DNA of 64,000 nucleotides. Source: Linderina pennispora. Lineage: Eukaryota > Kickxellomycota > Kickxellomycetes > Kickxellales > Kickxellaceae. The DNA lies in NCBI RefSeq assembly GCF_002104995.1, contig NW_024468256.1:392001-456000 (forward strand). Direction: 5' to 3'. Below, in pieces: positions 1 through 10,964 of this stretch; positions within the stretch are counted from its first letter, which is position 1, and every line of letters starts with the position of its first letter. Below the pieces are notes generated by a model, which worked only from the letters and a program-made list of their open reading frames with translations, was not told the origin of the DNA and searched no databases. A program made the translations under genes and the position numbers.

Positions 1-1027
1 CGGTCAAACACATCGCCCTTGGTGCCGATAGGCACGTCAAACTCGAGGCGGTCGTAGACCTCATACGGGTTGGTCTTGCGGATATCGGCGCGAATGCCGG
101 TCGAGCGCAGCATCGGGCCAGTAATACCCCAGTTTAGGGCCTCATCAGCGGTGATCTTGCCCACGTCAACAGTGCGCATGAGCCAGATGCGGTTGCTGGT
201 AACCATCTCCTCAACCTCATCCAGGCGATCCGGGTAGGTGTTGGCCCACTCGTAGATGTCCTGCAGCAGACCGCGCGGCAGATCCTGCGCAACACCACCG
301 GGGCGCACATAGGCCGCATGCATACGCGCACCGCACACGCGCTCATAGAACTCCATGCAACGCTCACGCTCCTCCATGAGGTAAATAAAGGGAGTCAGAC
401 CACCGACATCCATCACGTGCGAACCGACGGCCATGCAGTGGTTCAGGATACGGGTGATCTCGGCGAACATAACACGGATGTACTTGGCACGCAGGGGCAC
501 GTCAATGTTCAGCAGCTTCTCGGTCGCCAGCGAGTACACCTCCTCGTTCACCATCATCGAGCAGTAATCTAGGCGGTCCATGTACGGCAGCGCCTGCAGG
601 TACGTGCGGTACTCCATAAGCTTCTCTGTGCCGCGGTGCAGCAGGCCGATATGCGGGTCAGCGTGAACGATCGACTCACCGTTCAAGCTCCAGAATCAGA
701 CGCAACACTCCGTGGGCAGCCGGGTGCTGCGGACCAAAGTTGATCGTGTACGGTTTGATCTCTGTCTCGACTTCCAGCGACGACTCGATCCTGGGGGCCG
801 GGCCAGTTACCGGGGCTCACCGTCATCGGGGCAACCCATCCCGGTGGGCAGTGCTTCTTGTCAATTGGCCGGTAGAACGTCTCCTGCGGGTCCTGATCGT
901 AAATCGACGGCTCTGCCATGCGCTTGACAGTCGTGCTGAACGACTTGCGCGTCATCGACCGGAACACGCTACCCGACGTCCTGAATGCTGGACGCGAGAC
1001 GCTGAGAAGGTTACGGAAAGCCGACAT
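1..1027 (-). CDS. NADH:ubiquinone oxidoreductase 49 kDa subunit (complex I, NDUFS2/NuoD family), 3' part outside window
   Basis: Core subunit of mitochondrial complex I that helps form the quinone-binding site next to cluster N2. The product starts with a basic, Ser/Thr-rich presequence ([12 protein letters not shown]) fitting mitochondrial import. The family signature [20 protein letters not shown] follows, then [19 protein letters not shown], the [18 protein letters not shown] helix and [10 protein letters not shown]. The ATG at 1025-1027 gives the presequence. The left edge of the window cuts the gene near the [11 protein letters not shown] segment, so roughly the last quarter to third is missing. 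Two single-base frame breaks are visible: an extra C in the G-run at about 793-797 and an extra T near 684-688. Removing them restores an unbroken family match. Since complex I is conserved here in every other respect, I take these as sequence errors. Confidence 0.95.
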
Positions 1028-1580
1028 CGTGTGGATAACTTTCTGAACAATATACCAGTGTGCTGTTGCTTAAACTTTTGCTGCCCTCCTACGACAGGGA
1101 AACAGGTGTATCGCCAGGTTGTGGTGCAGGGTTGCATGTTAGTCCAAAATCTCATTGAATGGTAGCGGCCAATGCCGAGACATGGAGTATGACTTTATCA
1201 TTGGCTACGAATCGCTCATGTGCTGGCGGCGGTTACCTTTTTGAATGTCAATTTCTTCTACGAGCAAGTACACTAAAGCCGTGAATGAAGTTCGCGGTTG
1301 CCGAAAAAGAAACAAGGAGCGGGAACTAGAAATATAGAGGCGAGAGAAAGGGGGCTAGATTTGCTGAAAAGAGAGCCAGAAAGCAGTCGCGATTAGCTTT
1401 TGTTGAATTCGGGCACCAACCTGCCGTTGGCTGGAAGGACGCCAAAGCCCGCCCAACCCGCCTGCCAGAAAATCAATTTACAGGCACAGGCTAAGAGATG
1501 AAAAACACCCGCCTTATCTTTGGGCTGAGATCTGGTGATTATCGCCTTGTGATCATCTTTTGAACTTCAGATCAAGACGT
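1028..1580. other. Intergenic: upstream of the complex I gene, downstream of the metaxin gene
   Basis: These 553 bases separate two genes on the minus strand. I see no supported gene. The part adjoining 1028 should hold the promoter and 5' UTR of the 49 kDa subunit gene, and the part near 1580 the metaxin 3' UTR. No clear TATA box was found for the minus strand. Confidence 0.5.
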
Positions 1581-2391
1581 CTATTGGTGCTTGTTGCTGT
1601 CAAAGAGTTGGCTGCACATCCGCAGCGTGTAGTCGAGCAGTGGCTTGAGCCGCTTGTCCTGGGTTAGCGCGGTGCGGAGCGGCGACTTGAGTGGCGCCTG
1701 CATGACCGCGTGCAGGCAGGCGAAAACGTAGGCGTCGAGCTGGCTGGGCACACCAGCCAGGAACTCGCGGTCTCCCAGCAGCACCAGCAGGGAGTCGAGG
1801 GCCCTGAGCGCATTCTCATAGACGACCTCGCCATCAAGCGCCTGCACCAAGCTCGGGTGCATTGGACTGGATCCGCTGGGCATGGTCAGCCGACCACACC
1901 CATCCAAGCATGCTCTGCACGATCCACTGGTATCCGGCCAGGTATTCAGGTTGCACAACCTTCTCAACCCCCGTCTGGTCAACCCAGGTCATATAGTCGA
2001 TGGCGGGGACCAAGTTACGACGCACCATGGTTGTGTAGACCAGTTCATCCTGCAGATCGCTCTTGGGCAGCTGGTGCCCGCTCTTGTCCAGGTGATCAAC
2101 AATGCCTGTGCTGTCGAGTGCGGTGCCGTCGGGCAGGAGCATGAACGGGAGCTTCTTGTTTGGCGACATATTGGGCTCGCGTGTGTAGTGGACATCAAAC
2201 TTGAACTGCACAAACTTTAGCAGTGCCAGGATGCGCAGGCACTCGACATCCAGTGTGTTGGGTCCATAGACAAACAGCTGCGGCTCCGTGATGGCGGCCG
2301 GCGAAAAGAATGGCTCGTGCAGATACAGCGGCAGCTTGGTAAACCACAGCGATTTGAGAACCTCGCGGAATGGTGCTTCGGGTGTAGCCAT
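1581..2391 (-). CDS. Metaxin / Sam37-type mitochondrial outer membrane import protein
   Basis: Metaxins belong to the SAM complex that inserts beta-barrel proteins into the mitochondrial outer membrane. The translated product, about 270 residues, has the thioredoxin-like GST-N fold region of metaxins near residues 35-110, with the typical phrases EPNMSPNKKLPFMLLPDG and STGIVDHLDKSGHQL. A helical GST-C half follows, including WVDQ and, near the end, the SQLDAYVFACLHAV segment that matches the PTELDALVFGHL-like motif of metaxin 2. It ends CSQLFDSNKHQ. The two halves are in different frames: one base must be inserted, or two removed, near 1865-1875, so a single-base sequence error is likely. The start is the ATG at 2389-2391. 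The gene is divergent from TANGO2. Metaxin 1 versus 2 assignment is uncertain. Confidence 0.8.
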
Positions 2392-2874
2392 GGGTGACTA
2401 TGAAAAGAGTAAGCGCAGTGAACAGAGTGGTGAGTAAAAGAGAGCAAGCGTATTTACATGAGCCGCACAGTCGGCATCAGGCGACTCTGCGTTTCCGCGT
2501 CATCACAGTTGTTGAGCCTTGTGGGCCAATTATTCGATGACTCGATATATCAGCTTTCCCTCGCTCTTTTACTGGCCGCAGCCCTATTCATGTATCGGAT
2601 GCTGCTCGATATATCACATGCATGTCTGGCCGGCACGTACAAGGTGAGTGGGACGTGTGCAGGTTTAGGGTAAGCGGACTCGGCTCCACACACTTAGGCG
2701 CAGCAGCGGAAGAGTGCCCACGCCCTGTGACTGAAGAGTGTTGGGCAATCTGCCAAATAAAAATGCCCCTTAAATACCACCAGAGGGCCGAGCGCTTCGT
2801 GGCCTTGTCAGGTAGCTTTCTTGTCTTCTTCTAGCACTTTATACTATTTCTATCTGACACTATAACCTATCATC
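2392..2874. promoter_or_regulatory. Divergent promoter region metaxin / TANGO2
   Basis: This 483-nt region separates two head-to-head starts (2391 minus, 2875 plus). Short open frames inside it lack any family resemblance. The plus-strand leader just before 2875 is CT-rich with a weak TTTATACTATTTC stretch, resembling pyrimidine-rich fungal leaders. Confidence 0.5.
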
Positions 2875-4041
2875 ATGTGTATTGCGTTCTGGGTACTAAA
2901 CGACGCGTCTGATACGGAGCACTGCCCAGACCTGGTTTTGGCGTTCAACCGCGACGAATACTTGGAGCGGCCAACGAAGGGGTTTCATACCTGGGAAGCC
3001 CACCCAAACATATTTGCGCCCAAAGACCTGAAGCCAGTCGATGAGTCCCACCGGGGTTCCTGGATCGGGGTTAACCGGCAGGGACGGCTGGCGCTGCTAA
3101 CCAATTTCCGTGAGGCTGTGCCACATCACGACGGCAAGATCTCGCGCGGCGCGCTGGTCCGTGACTTCCTGCTTGATAAGCCTGTTACACCAGGTGGCCA
3201 GGCAGTCAGCATTGACAAGGGTATTCAGGGAATATGCTGAGGCTATCTTCGATGAGCGCCAGCGGTACGATGGCTTCAATCTGGTGCTTATGGACCTTGC
3301 GCCCGGTAGACGGCAGGCGGTGTATGTGACTAATCGCGGGGCTGCTGGTCATGATGGCCAGCCCGGTACGATCACCAATATCGGAGATGGTGAGGTCGTC
3401 GGTCTGTCAAACTCTACCATCGACAATCCATGGCCCAAGGTGGTCAGGGCAGACAGCAGTTTGAAGAGAAATTGAAAGTACGCAAATGTCGACATGCATA
3501 TGTACAGTGGACCAGCCTTCAACCTAAAGTCAGTTTCTAAACCCCCTCATGTTGGTTGTTGGTAGATACATGGCGCCGAGGCAGGTGACGAGGGGCTTAT
3601 CAGCGCGCTTATGGAGATGATGAGGTAAGCAACACGGCCAACTCGCATTATTTTATTCTTGCTTGCCATGTGCAGTTGTTAAACTGCCCTCGCCGATTTG
3701 GCTTGGCGAAAAAAAAATGGCAGTATGAATTGAATCCCAGGTCTTTACTGAATCCACACAATGCAATATTATAGTAATACTGCGCCATTCGCACCCGACA
3801 ACCAGCCGACGGAGATCAGCGACCTGATGCAGTGTGTGTTTGTGCCCAAGGTCAATGGGCTCAAATGGGCGGGCAACGATAGCGCCACAGTGCTGGTTTC
3901 CCATGAAGGTTACGGCACACGCACAACCGATATCATACTGCTGCGCAGGAACAAGCTCACCGTTGCTGAGCGCAGTCCATTACCCGGAGGGCCCGGAGTC
4001 CTAGCGGCATTGAGGTATCGCACATTGAGTTGCACGTGTAA
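2875..4041 (+). CDS. TANGO2-family (NRDE motif) protein
   Basis: TANGO2 homologues act in Golgi/ER organisation and have been linked to haem handling; the exact activity is not settled. The N-terminus MCIAFWVLND and the diagnostic NRDE tetrapeptide (AFNRDEYLERPT) are clear, followed by GSWIGVNRQGRLALLTNFRE and the central SNSTIDNPWPKV stretch. The gene has two introns: 3478-3565 (joining KLK to IHGAEAGDEG) and 3625-3774 (joining LMEMM to SNTAPFAP). The C-terminal exon contains GYGTRTTDIILL and should end EVSHIELHV with the stop at 4039-4041. Three single-base frame breaks are needed: an extra G near 3225-3228, a missing C near 3444, and one near 3995. Start ATG at 2875. All breaks fall at short homopolymers, so the gene is probably intact in the organism. 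Confidence 0.88.
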
Positions 4042-4132
4042 TTTTTTGTATTGCTGTTAAAAGCTAATGGTAGAATATAAGGGTGTTTTTTTATATGCAG
4101 GGTTTTTGTGTATAGTGTAGAACAGGTTCTGT

Positions 4133-4270
4133 TTAGAGCGGATCGAACAGGTGGTTTTCGCGGACATGGTCGACGCCGTCTAGCTCGGCTTCGAATGCGG
4201 CACCACAGATCTGACAGATCCAGGCATTCATGCGGCACTGGGGCGCCGGCATCGTGAAGGAGCAGGCCAT
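4133..4270 (-). CDS. Micro zinc-finger protein A (45 residues, single C2H2-type finger)
   Basis: This small open frame encodes only 45 residues. C19, C22, H35 and H40 make one classical-spacing finger, C-x2-C-x12-H-x4-H (ICQICGAAF ... VDHVRENH), and the protein ends five residues later (LFDPL). It resembles micro-protein D at 36900-37067: both have a C-x-I-C-G-A-x-F start and an H-V-R-x-E/N-x-H end. A strong TATA box on the minus strand lies about 410 nt upstream, and a TATATAA stretch sits close to the start. A missing upstream exon cannot be excluded, because a 5' extension through the 400-nt leader is possible. I do not know its function; a lone finger of this kind could bind protein, RNA or, weakly, DNA. 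Confidence 0.55.
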   Translation of the reverse strand: MACSFTMPAPQCRMNAWICQICGAAFEAELDGVDHVRENHLFDPL

Positions 4271-5254
4271 GCTTTATGACGAGTGTTTATATAGAGATCG
4301 AAGAGGTTCTTTTTGGCGCAAGGGCTGCCAAAGAGGGGTGGAGGTGTTGAGTATATACAGCCAGTTTACAATCCAGGAGACCAAACAGCGAGGGTTTAGA
4401 AGGGTAGGGCGATTTGCTACGGATATCGTAAGCAAATGAACAGACGGCCAAACGGAACGGGCTGGTAAGGGATGATCCGCGATACCGGCAACAGGGCAGC
4501 TTCCATATAGCAAGCAACCAAGGAAACCCAACTAGCGACAGCAAATATATGGCTCTCCTCAAAAGTTATATTTGAGAGTAAGCAAAAAACGATAGCGAAT
4601 GGAAGGAGACAGAGGTGGGAAAGAGAAAGGGATGATTCTAGGAAGTAGGGTGGGCGCGCAGCAGCTTTCTCCACCGCCCTATTTATAGCCGGATGCGTGA
4701 GCCGCTGCGGCTGAAAAAAATCCACAAGCCGCTCCATAGTTCAGGCAAAATCGTCTCCTTGGCAGAGAGGAAGCGGGTGTGGTACGTAATCGCTAATTTT
4801 TACCGCCATGACACCGTGGCCGCAGCCGATGGGGGATGCAGCTTGGGAATAGCGTCGGTTTTGATGGAAACAGTAAGAATCCTTTGCAGCACACGAAAAT
4901 CGCTAATTGCTCCAGCTGGTGGGTGTGCAAGCAGCACAAACCACTTATGACACACCAGGGCACCCGCCTCTACGGTCTGGCAGGTGGGAGGGGCGCGCGG
5001 AGGGCAGTTTGCTCTTGGCAATGACTCAGCTAGCATGTCGAAATACGTGTGATTTCCACCCTCCCTGAACGACATATCGCAGGAGGATGGGGACAGGTAA
5101 TGTGTGGATTATTACCGCCTGCATAGGCCATGTGTCATGCGGCCAAGGAGGAGCAAGGCCACGTCTGCGATATGCATAAATACGCCTAAAAATCGTAATT
5201 TTGTTTTTGACTCATTTGGGCTAATCCATATTATGCGCAGCCATGTGAGGGCAT
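4271..5254. other. Intergenic: leader and promoter of micro zinc-finger A, then 3' flank of the carboxylase gene
   Basis: Nearly 1 kb without a recognisable gene. From 4271 to about 4650 I expect the 5' leader of the minus-strand micro-gene. The remainder up to 5254 is mixed-composition DNA containing the 3' flank of the minus-strand carboxylase. Several short frames exist but none resembles a known family. Confidence 0.4.
4680..4688 (-). promoter_or_regulatory. TATA box upstream of micro zinc-finger A
   Basis: On the minus strand this reads CTATAAATA, a near-perfect TATA consensus in a GC-rich setting. It is followed downstream by a CT-rich tract typical of fungal transcription starts. It lies about 410 nt before the micro-gene start, implying a long leader or an unrecognised leader intron. 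Confidence 0.5.
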
Positions 5255-6543
5255 TCAGCTGTCCTCAAACGCGACCAGGTTCTTGCCCTCGTCGACCAGA
5301 TCGCCGACCTTGTAGTAGACATCGACGACCTTGCCGGCCTTGGGCGCCTTGATGACATGCTCCATCTTCATGGCCTCGAGCACGACCAGCGGCGTGTCCT
5401 GGGCAACCTCAGCTCCGGGCTCAACCAGCACCTGCACGATCTTGCACGACATGGGTGCAGTGACCGACCCTGGGCCAGCCTCCGCCGCACTGTCCAGGAA
5501 CTGTGGCCGGGGCACTGTGAAGGTGGCAGTCTTGCCATAGTCAAAGACAGTAACTGACGAATCCTTGCTGTTGAAGACAACGTTTGAACTGCACCGCCGG
5601 CTATCAAGAACAACCTGCAATTGTCCTCCGGACGGCTGCGGCACCCATGCCGGCTGTGCATCAGCAAATGTCGCGATTGTCTCGCCGCTCGCATTCTTGA
5701 CCTACGTGCGTGCAATTAATAGTGTTAGTGAGAAAGGAGCGGTTCTGAGACGGAATCCGAATATAGCTGGACAATGCAGCGAACATCATTTCACAGTGGC
5801 CTCCTGCTTGGCTGGGAAATTACCAGCGCGAGGTGGCTGCCTTATCCGATTCTTACCTGAACCGCGTATGCGTTGGCGCCGGTCACAGTGACCGTAATGT
5901 CGAATTCCTGCTCGTTTGCCACAAGCCTCACTGACTGGCTGCCCTGCAAGTTGACTCTGAAGAGGTCAGCCGCAGCCCAGGGCGAGCTGTCACCGGCGCT
6001 GCTGAACTGCAGATTCGTATCGATGATCGATGCCAGCGCTGCCTGGGCAATGGCCTGGGTCGACGGTCCGGCGGATTTCGGGAACAGCTCGTCCAGATGC
6101 TTGTTGATGAAGCCGGTCTCGACCTTGCCGTCAACAAAGTCCGGCGACTCGCACAGACGCTTCAGGAACTCGATGTTTGTGTGCAGTCCAACAACCTCGT
6201 ACTCGCCCAGTGCCTTGCGCAGCACACGCAGCGCAGCCTGGCGGTCCTCGCCGCGCACAACCAACTTGGCAATCATCGGATCGTAGTACACAGAGATAGG
6301 CATCGCCAGCACCCACACCAGTCTCAACGCGGACTTCCGACGATGGACTGCGGCGTGCTTAGATGCAGCAGCCGGCCAGTGTCAGGCAAAAAGCCGTTGT
6401 CGGGGTTCTCGGCGTAAATACGAGCCTCAAAGGCATGGCCCGTGCATTTGATCTCGTCCTGCAGCTGCGGAAGGACGGTTGCCGGCGGCAACCTCAAGCT
6501 GCCACTGCACCAGATCAGTGTCGGTGACCATTTCGGTGACCGG

Positions 6544-6579
<36 letters not shown>

Positions 6580-6712
6580 ATAAAACTGCTGCGTGTCGTT
6601 GTCCATGATGAACTCGACGGTACCAGCGCCGACGTAGTCGACGGCCTTGGCTGCGGCTACAGCCTTCTCGCCCAGCATCTGGCGGATCTCGGGCAGGAGG
6701 TCGGGCGCAGGA

Positions 6713-6744
<32 letters not shown>

Positions 6745-7556
6745 CACCGAGCAATCACGCTCGAAAAGATGCACCGCATTGCCGAGCTTATCGGCAAACA
6801 CCTGCACTTCCACGTGCCGAGGCGTGGTCAGGTACTTCTCAACCAGCACCTTATCATCTCCAAATGACTTGATGGCCTCGCGCTTTGACGAGTCCAGCAT
6901 CATCTCGAATTCCTCAGGCTTGTTGACAATGCGCATGCCCTTGCCGCCGCCGCCCAGCACTGCCTTGATCAGCACCGGGTAGCCGATCTTGTCCGCCTGC
7001 TCCTTCAGGAACTGCACATCCTGGTTGTCGCCGTGGTAGCCCGGCACAACAGGCACTCCGGCCGCCTGCATGATGCGCTTGCTCTCGGATTTGGAGCCCA
7101 TGGCGCGCATGGCCGACCCGGGCGGGCCAATGAACGAGACACCCTCCTTGTCGAGTCGGTCGGCGAAACTCTGCGTTCTCTGACAGGAATCCGTAGCCCG
7201 GGTGGATTGCCTGGGCGCCAGACCGCCGGACCACAGTCCAGGATTGTGTCGGTCTTCAGGTAGCTCTCTGAGACGGGCGCAGGGCCGATCAGGTACGCCT
7301 CGTCAGCCATCTGCGCGTGCATCGCCTTGGCATCGGCTTCGCTATACACAGCGACAGTTTTGATGCCAAGTTTGCGTGCGGTCTTCATGATGCGGCAGGC
7401 GATCTCGCCACGGTTCGCAATGAGGATTTTGTCAAACAGCGGCTTACGCTGTTGGGTCTCTGTGGTCAGTGCGCGCGCACCAGTGACACTGGTTGCACGG
7501 AACCGGGACAGAAGACCGTTGGGCGTAGCTGCCACTCGCGTGTAGGCACGGAACAT
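5255..7556 (-). CDS. 3-methylcrotonyl-CoA carboxylase alpha (biotinylated) subunit, mitochondrial
   Basis: Biotin-dependent carboxylase subunit of leucine catabolism in the mitochondrial matrix. Start ATG at 7554-7556 opens an arginine-rich presequence. The biotin carboxylase domain follows ([32 protein letters not shown]-grasp [25 protein letters not shown]). The C-terminus is a biotinyl domain with AMKMEH, whose lysine carries biotin. AMKMEH, together with [11 protein letters not shown] in the BT region, points to methylcrotonyl- rather than propionyl-CoA carboxylase. One clean intron, 5702-5856, joins NAYAVQ to VKNASGE. Single-base frame breaks occur near 7232, 7167, 6472, 6345 and 6299; each is an apparent extra base and the reading resumes in register. 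It is divergent from dihydroorotase. Confidence 0.92.
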
Positions 7557-8243
7557 GGTTCAAATTCCAAAGAGCTAAATAATATATGGGAGGGCAGGGT
7601 GTAAGGTACAAGAGAAAGAGACAGCAGAAACGTGTATATTTGAGCGACAGAGAACAGCAAAGAGCACGCAAAAGTAGAGCGTTTTGCGGAGGAGAAAGAG
7701 AGGGCGGCGGCACGGGTTTGTATCGCTGCTGGCCCAGAGCACGCTCGCCTCTGAGGCAATGCTCGTGGGAACGCGGCTGTAGTGCATTCTACAGCCCAGG
7801 CGACAGCCCGCTCGATAAGGAAGCGTGTGCCCCGCCGGTCATTGCTGGAATTCTCCTTCGCACGAGTGAATCCTCCGCCAGCATTCCCACGGTTCGCCTG
7901 AGAGCTCCGGCTCGGGCTGTGCTACTGATACCGTGTGCTCCGCGACCGGCGCGCAGAGTCGAACGTGCGGCGCAGCTCAGTCTTGTGCCAGCGCCTATCT
8001 GAGATGGCCTGTGTGAGGTACAGAGCGCGGGTGCGGGGAGCACGGGGCATGCCATCCTGGAGCATGGCGGCAGAGGTCGCCTCATCCGATCCGTCATGTG
8101 ACGGCCCTGATCCGCGCTGATATGCTGATTCTGGCGCCCTGGTCCGAACAGGCGGTTATCTCGCATATCGATCTGGAGCCAGACGGCGGCTTTTGTTCTT
8201 TGCTCCATATATTTCCCTCCTCTACTAACCTGAGCCTCCAAGA
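7557..8243. promoter_or_regulatory. Divergent promoter region, carboxylase alpha / dihydroorotase
   Basis: 687 nt between two head-to-head genes. The plus-strand side has a CCATATATTTCCCT stretch about 35 nt before the dihydroorotase ATG. The minus-strand side next to 7557 is CT-rich on the coding strand, as in many fungal leaders. The open frames inside have no family resemblance. The middle (about 7800-8140) is unusually GC-rich, but I cannot assign a gene. Confidence 0.45.
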
Positions 8244-9282
8244 ATGAGCGACACCATTTCACTCCCGTGGGCAAGCGACTTCCACGTGCACCTGCGCCAG
8301 GGCGCGATGATGGAGACGGTGACGCCGATGATTGAGCAGGGCGGCGTGCGCACTGCGCCTGGTGATGCCCAACCTGACACCGCCCCTGACCACCACCGAC
8401 ATGGCAGTCGAGTACGAGAAGCAGCTGAAGGCCCTCGCGCCCAACATGCACTACATCATGACCCTGTACCTGAACCCTGATCTGACGCCAGCAGAGATCA
8501 ACAAGGCGGCAGCGGCTGGAATCACGGGCGTCAAGGTGTATCCGAGCGGCGTCACGACCAACAGCGACTGGGGCGTCTTGGACTTCAAGATCTACTACCC
8601 GACCTTCAAGGCGATGGAGGAGAACAACATGGTTCTGTGCCTGCACGGCGAGTGCCCGTCGGACGCCGAAAAGGGTATCTGCATCCTGAACGCTGAGGAG
8701 CGGTTCCTGGCCACGCTGCGCGAGCTGCACGCCGACTTCCCGAAGCTGCGCATTGTGCTCGAGCATGCAACCACCAAGGCCGCTGTCGAGTGCGTCAAGT
8801 CGCTGGGCGACACTGTCGGATGCACGATCACGGCTCACCATCTGTTCCTGACAGTCGACGACTGGGCAGGCCAGCCGCACCACTTCTGCAAGCCCGTGGC
8901 CAAGTACCCGACTGACCGGGATGCGTTGCGCGAGATCGTTAGCAGTGGCCACCCGCGGTTCTTCCTTGGTTCGGATTCAGCCCCGCACCCGCGTCGTGCC
9001 AAGCAGGGCGAGAAGCCTGCTGCTGGTGTGTTCACCACGCCGATTCTGATTCCGCTGATGGCTACGCTCTTCGAGAAGCTCGGGTGCCTGGACAAGTTGG
9101 AGGGATTCGTGTCTACCAACGGCCGCAAGTTCTACCAGCTGCCTACTGTTTCGAGCGAGAATGGAATTAAGCTGGTCAAGAACCAGCTGGATGTGCCGAG
9201 CGCCTACAGCGTCAAGTCCACCGAGGACACTGTCGTGCCGTTCATGGCTGGAAAGGACCTGCCGTGGTCTATTGCTGAGTAA
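8244..9282 (+). CDS. URA4: Dihydroorotase (pyrimidine biosynthesis)
   Basis: Catalyses reversible cyclisation of carbamoyl-aspartate to dihydroorotate in de novo pyrimidine synthesis. About 345 residues, the usual length of the monofunctional class II enzyme. Key motifs are present: zinc-binding HVHLRQG near the N-terminus, GVKVYPSGVTTNSDWGV with the lysine that is carbamylated in the family, CLHGE, LEHATTK, TITAHHL and FFLGSDSAPHPR with the catalytic aspartate. The ATG at 8244 gives MSDTISLPWASDFHVHLRQG. A single extra C near 8357-8359 breaks the frame between GGVRTA and LVMPNLTPPLTTTD. Otherwise the gene is intact, so it is likely a working stand-alone enzyme. Confidence 0.95.
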
Positions 9283-9751
9283 GAAAGCTTGGAGAGTAAT
9301 GAAATATAATCTGAGGCGATGAAGGGCACGGTGACAAGACGGAGTTCAAGTTCTTTCCCGTCCTCACGCACACGCGCAGCAGAGCAGCATAGGCGAGGTT
9401 GAGCAATTTGGTGGGCGGAGCGCGTGATGGTCTCTCTCCTTGTCTCATATCTGGGGACCATGAATGACGTCGTCAATCACATTAGCCTGCCGGAACTGCA
9501 TATGCACTGCGGCATAGGTGTTTATGATTTCAGGCGATACACGCAGAGCGTGTGAATTTGCGAATCTGGGAAGAAGTCGTTCGCAAGACCACATAGCCCG
9601 GTTTTTTCCCGTTTGAATCGGGAACCTGCTGGGGCTGAAGCCGGTATGAGAGAATCTTCGATATAGGCCCGAAAATGCGGCCGAGAACGTTACTTGGACT
9701 GAAAAGTTAGCGCCTTCCTACACCAGGGCTTCTGCTCACAACAAAAGCACA
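9283..9751. other. Intergenic, 3' flank of dihydroorotase
   Basis: 469 nt with no supported gene. It contains one short frame, 9466-9561 (31 residues), that faintly recalls the start of a dihydroneopterin-aldolase domain but cannot be extended in any frame. Confidence 0.35.
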
Positions 9752-10241
9752 AATGAAGCTTCATTCACTCTCCCTCTTGCTGGTGTGGTGTCTGCCACCC
9801 TAATAAAGGGGTGTGCGGTCTGAGTTGCAGGACCATTTTTACACGCACCCTGAGTCACTTGGCTTGGATCCACTAGGGCTTGCGATTTTCAAATGTTACC
9901 GCGTCGACGCTTTTCTCCCACACGACGAATATAAAGTACAGGCGGAATCCCTAGTGCAAACCTGTAGCAAAACGGCTGAAAATAAAAAGCTGGGAAAAAC
10001 GCACGACTATAACATGTGCATAAATCGATGCGCACGGATTGAAGGGGCCACCCCAGTGATGTGCATGTACTACGCTGACATCATTATGCTTATTCTTCGG
10101 GACATCGATCCAAACACAAGAAAAAGCATGGCCTTGTCGGAGTCGGAATGCGTGGATCCTGAACAGAATATACCTTGTGCTTGCAGTCCGTCACCTTCAT
10201 TTGCCTCTACTCTCCAATCGCATTCGTGCGACTGCCTGTAA
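9752..10241 (+). CDS. Hypothetical secreted cysteine-containing protein
   Basis: I do not recognise this gene. An ATG at 9752 opens a short, strongly hydrophobic leader (MKLHSLSLLLVWCLPP) that looks like a signal peptide and then runs into a stop. About 20 codons later, in another frame, a long open stretch from 9813 to 10241 reads DHFYTHPESLGLDPLG, then VDAFLPHDEYKVQAESLVQ, MCINRCARIEG and ESECVDPEQN. A single-base indel around 9800-9815 or a tiny intron would join the two. The mature part has about ten cysteines, several near the C-terminus (IPCACS, SCDC). This fits a small secreted protein, but the join and the exact C-terminus (a possible intron beginning at GTGGATCC near 10152) are uncertain. 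It lies upstream of a secreted protease gene. Confidence 0.35.
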
Positions 10242-10964
10242 AGGAGCTAGCATGCGTCTTTGTGGGCACCTTATTGCCACAAAAAGAATAGTCCCCATTC
10301 TCTGTGTTCACGCATATGTTGCAAGGCGATGGAAAACGAAACATGCTTATTCCAATCCTTTCCCTATCCCGGTCCGCCCCAAAAAACTGCAGCCCCTCGG
10401 TCCAATGCCTATCCACAATTATCACGCAACAGTAATATTGAACTGAAAAAGATAGGGGATTGACTAGCCATGTTCTGAGACGCCCATTTCGACGAGATAG
10501 ACGGGTAGTCGTCTATGCAAAGAACCGCAAGAATCCAATTTTAGGGAGCGCATGGAGCAGCCATGCCCTCAAGGAAATTGGAGCCTGAGAAAGAGGGACC
10601 GTTGTCTCGCCATGTTCTGCTCATGTGGTCAATTAAAGAGCTGGCATCACATGTTGCCAATGGTCAATGGCGGATGGGCGACAGTCTCTGACACTGCTCC
10701 AGAGAGAACCTCTCCGGGTGAATGCTAGCCGAAAACTTATTATGTTTACGTTGTTCCCGGTGGTGGCTAGCATATAAAAGCAGACCGCCTGTCGGCTCCT
10801 TACAAACCACACCACTCAGCACACCAGACCACGTCTGTTCCCCTTCTTACCTCTTCCTGCCCGTCCTATTAGTAGCTATAACTAATTCTATTGCTATTCG
10901 CCTTCATATATTCTAGTGGTATTCTACTGTTCTAACAAGGCACCTTCTCTCCTCTATCTATACT
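10242..10964. promoter_or_regulatory. Upstream region of fungalysin A with TATA box
   Basis: 723 nt without a gene. A clear TATAAAA lies at 10773-10779, about 190 nt before the protease ATG. A long CT-rich leader follows (CTCTTCCTGCCC and similar), typical of strongly expressed fungal genes. Confidence 0.6.

Noticed and set aside
7789-8952. 387-codon minus-strand frame over dihydroorotase and its promoter
   Set aside because: It overlaps a clear dihydroorotase on the other strand and its translation looks like a codon-bias shadow.
9466-9561. Short frame resembling the start of a dihydroneopterin aldolase domain (LHMHCGIGVYDFRR)
   Set aside because: Only about 20 residues look similar and no frame continues the domain. 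It could be a remnant but cannot be supported.
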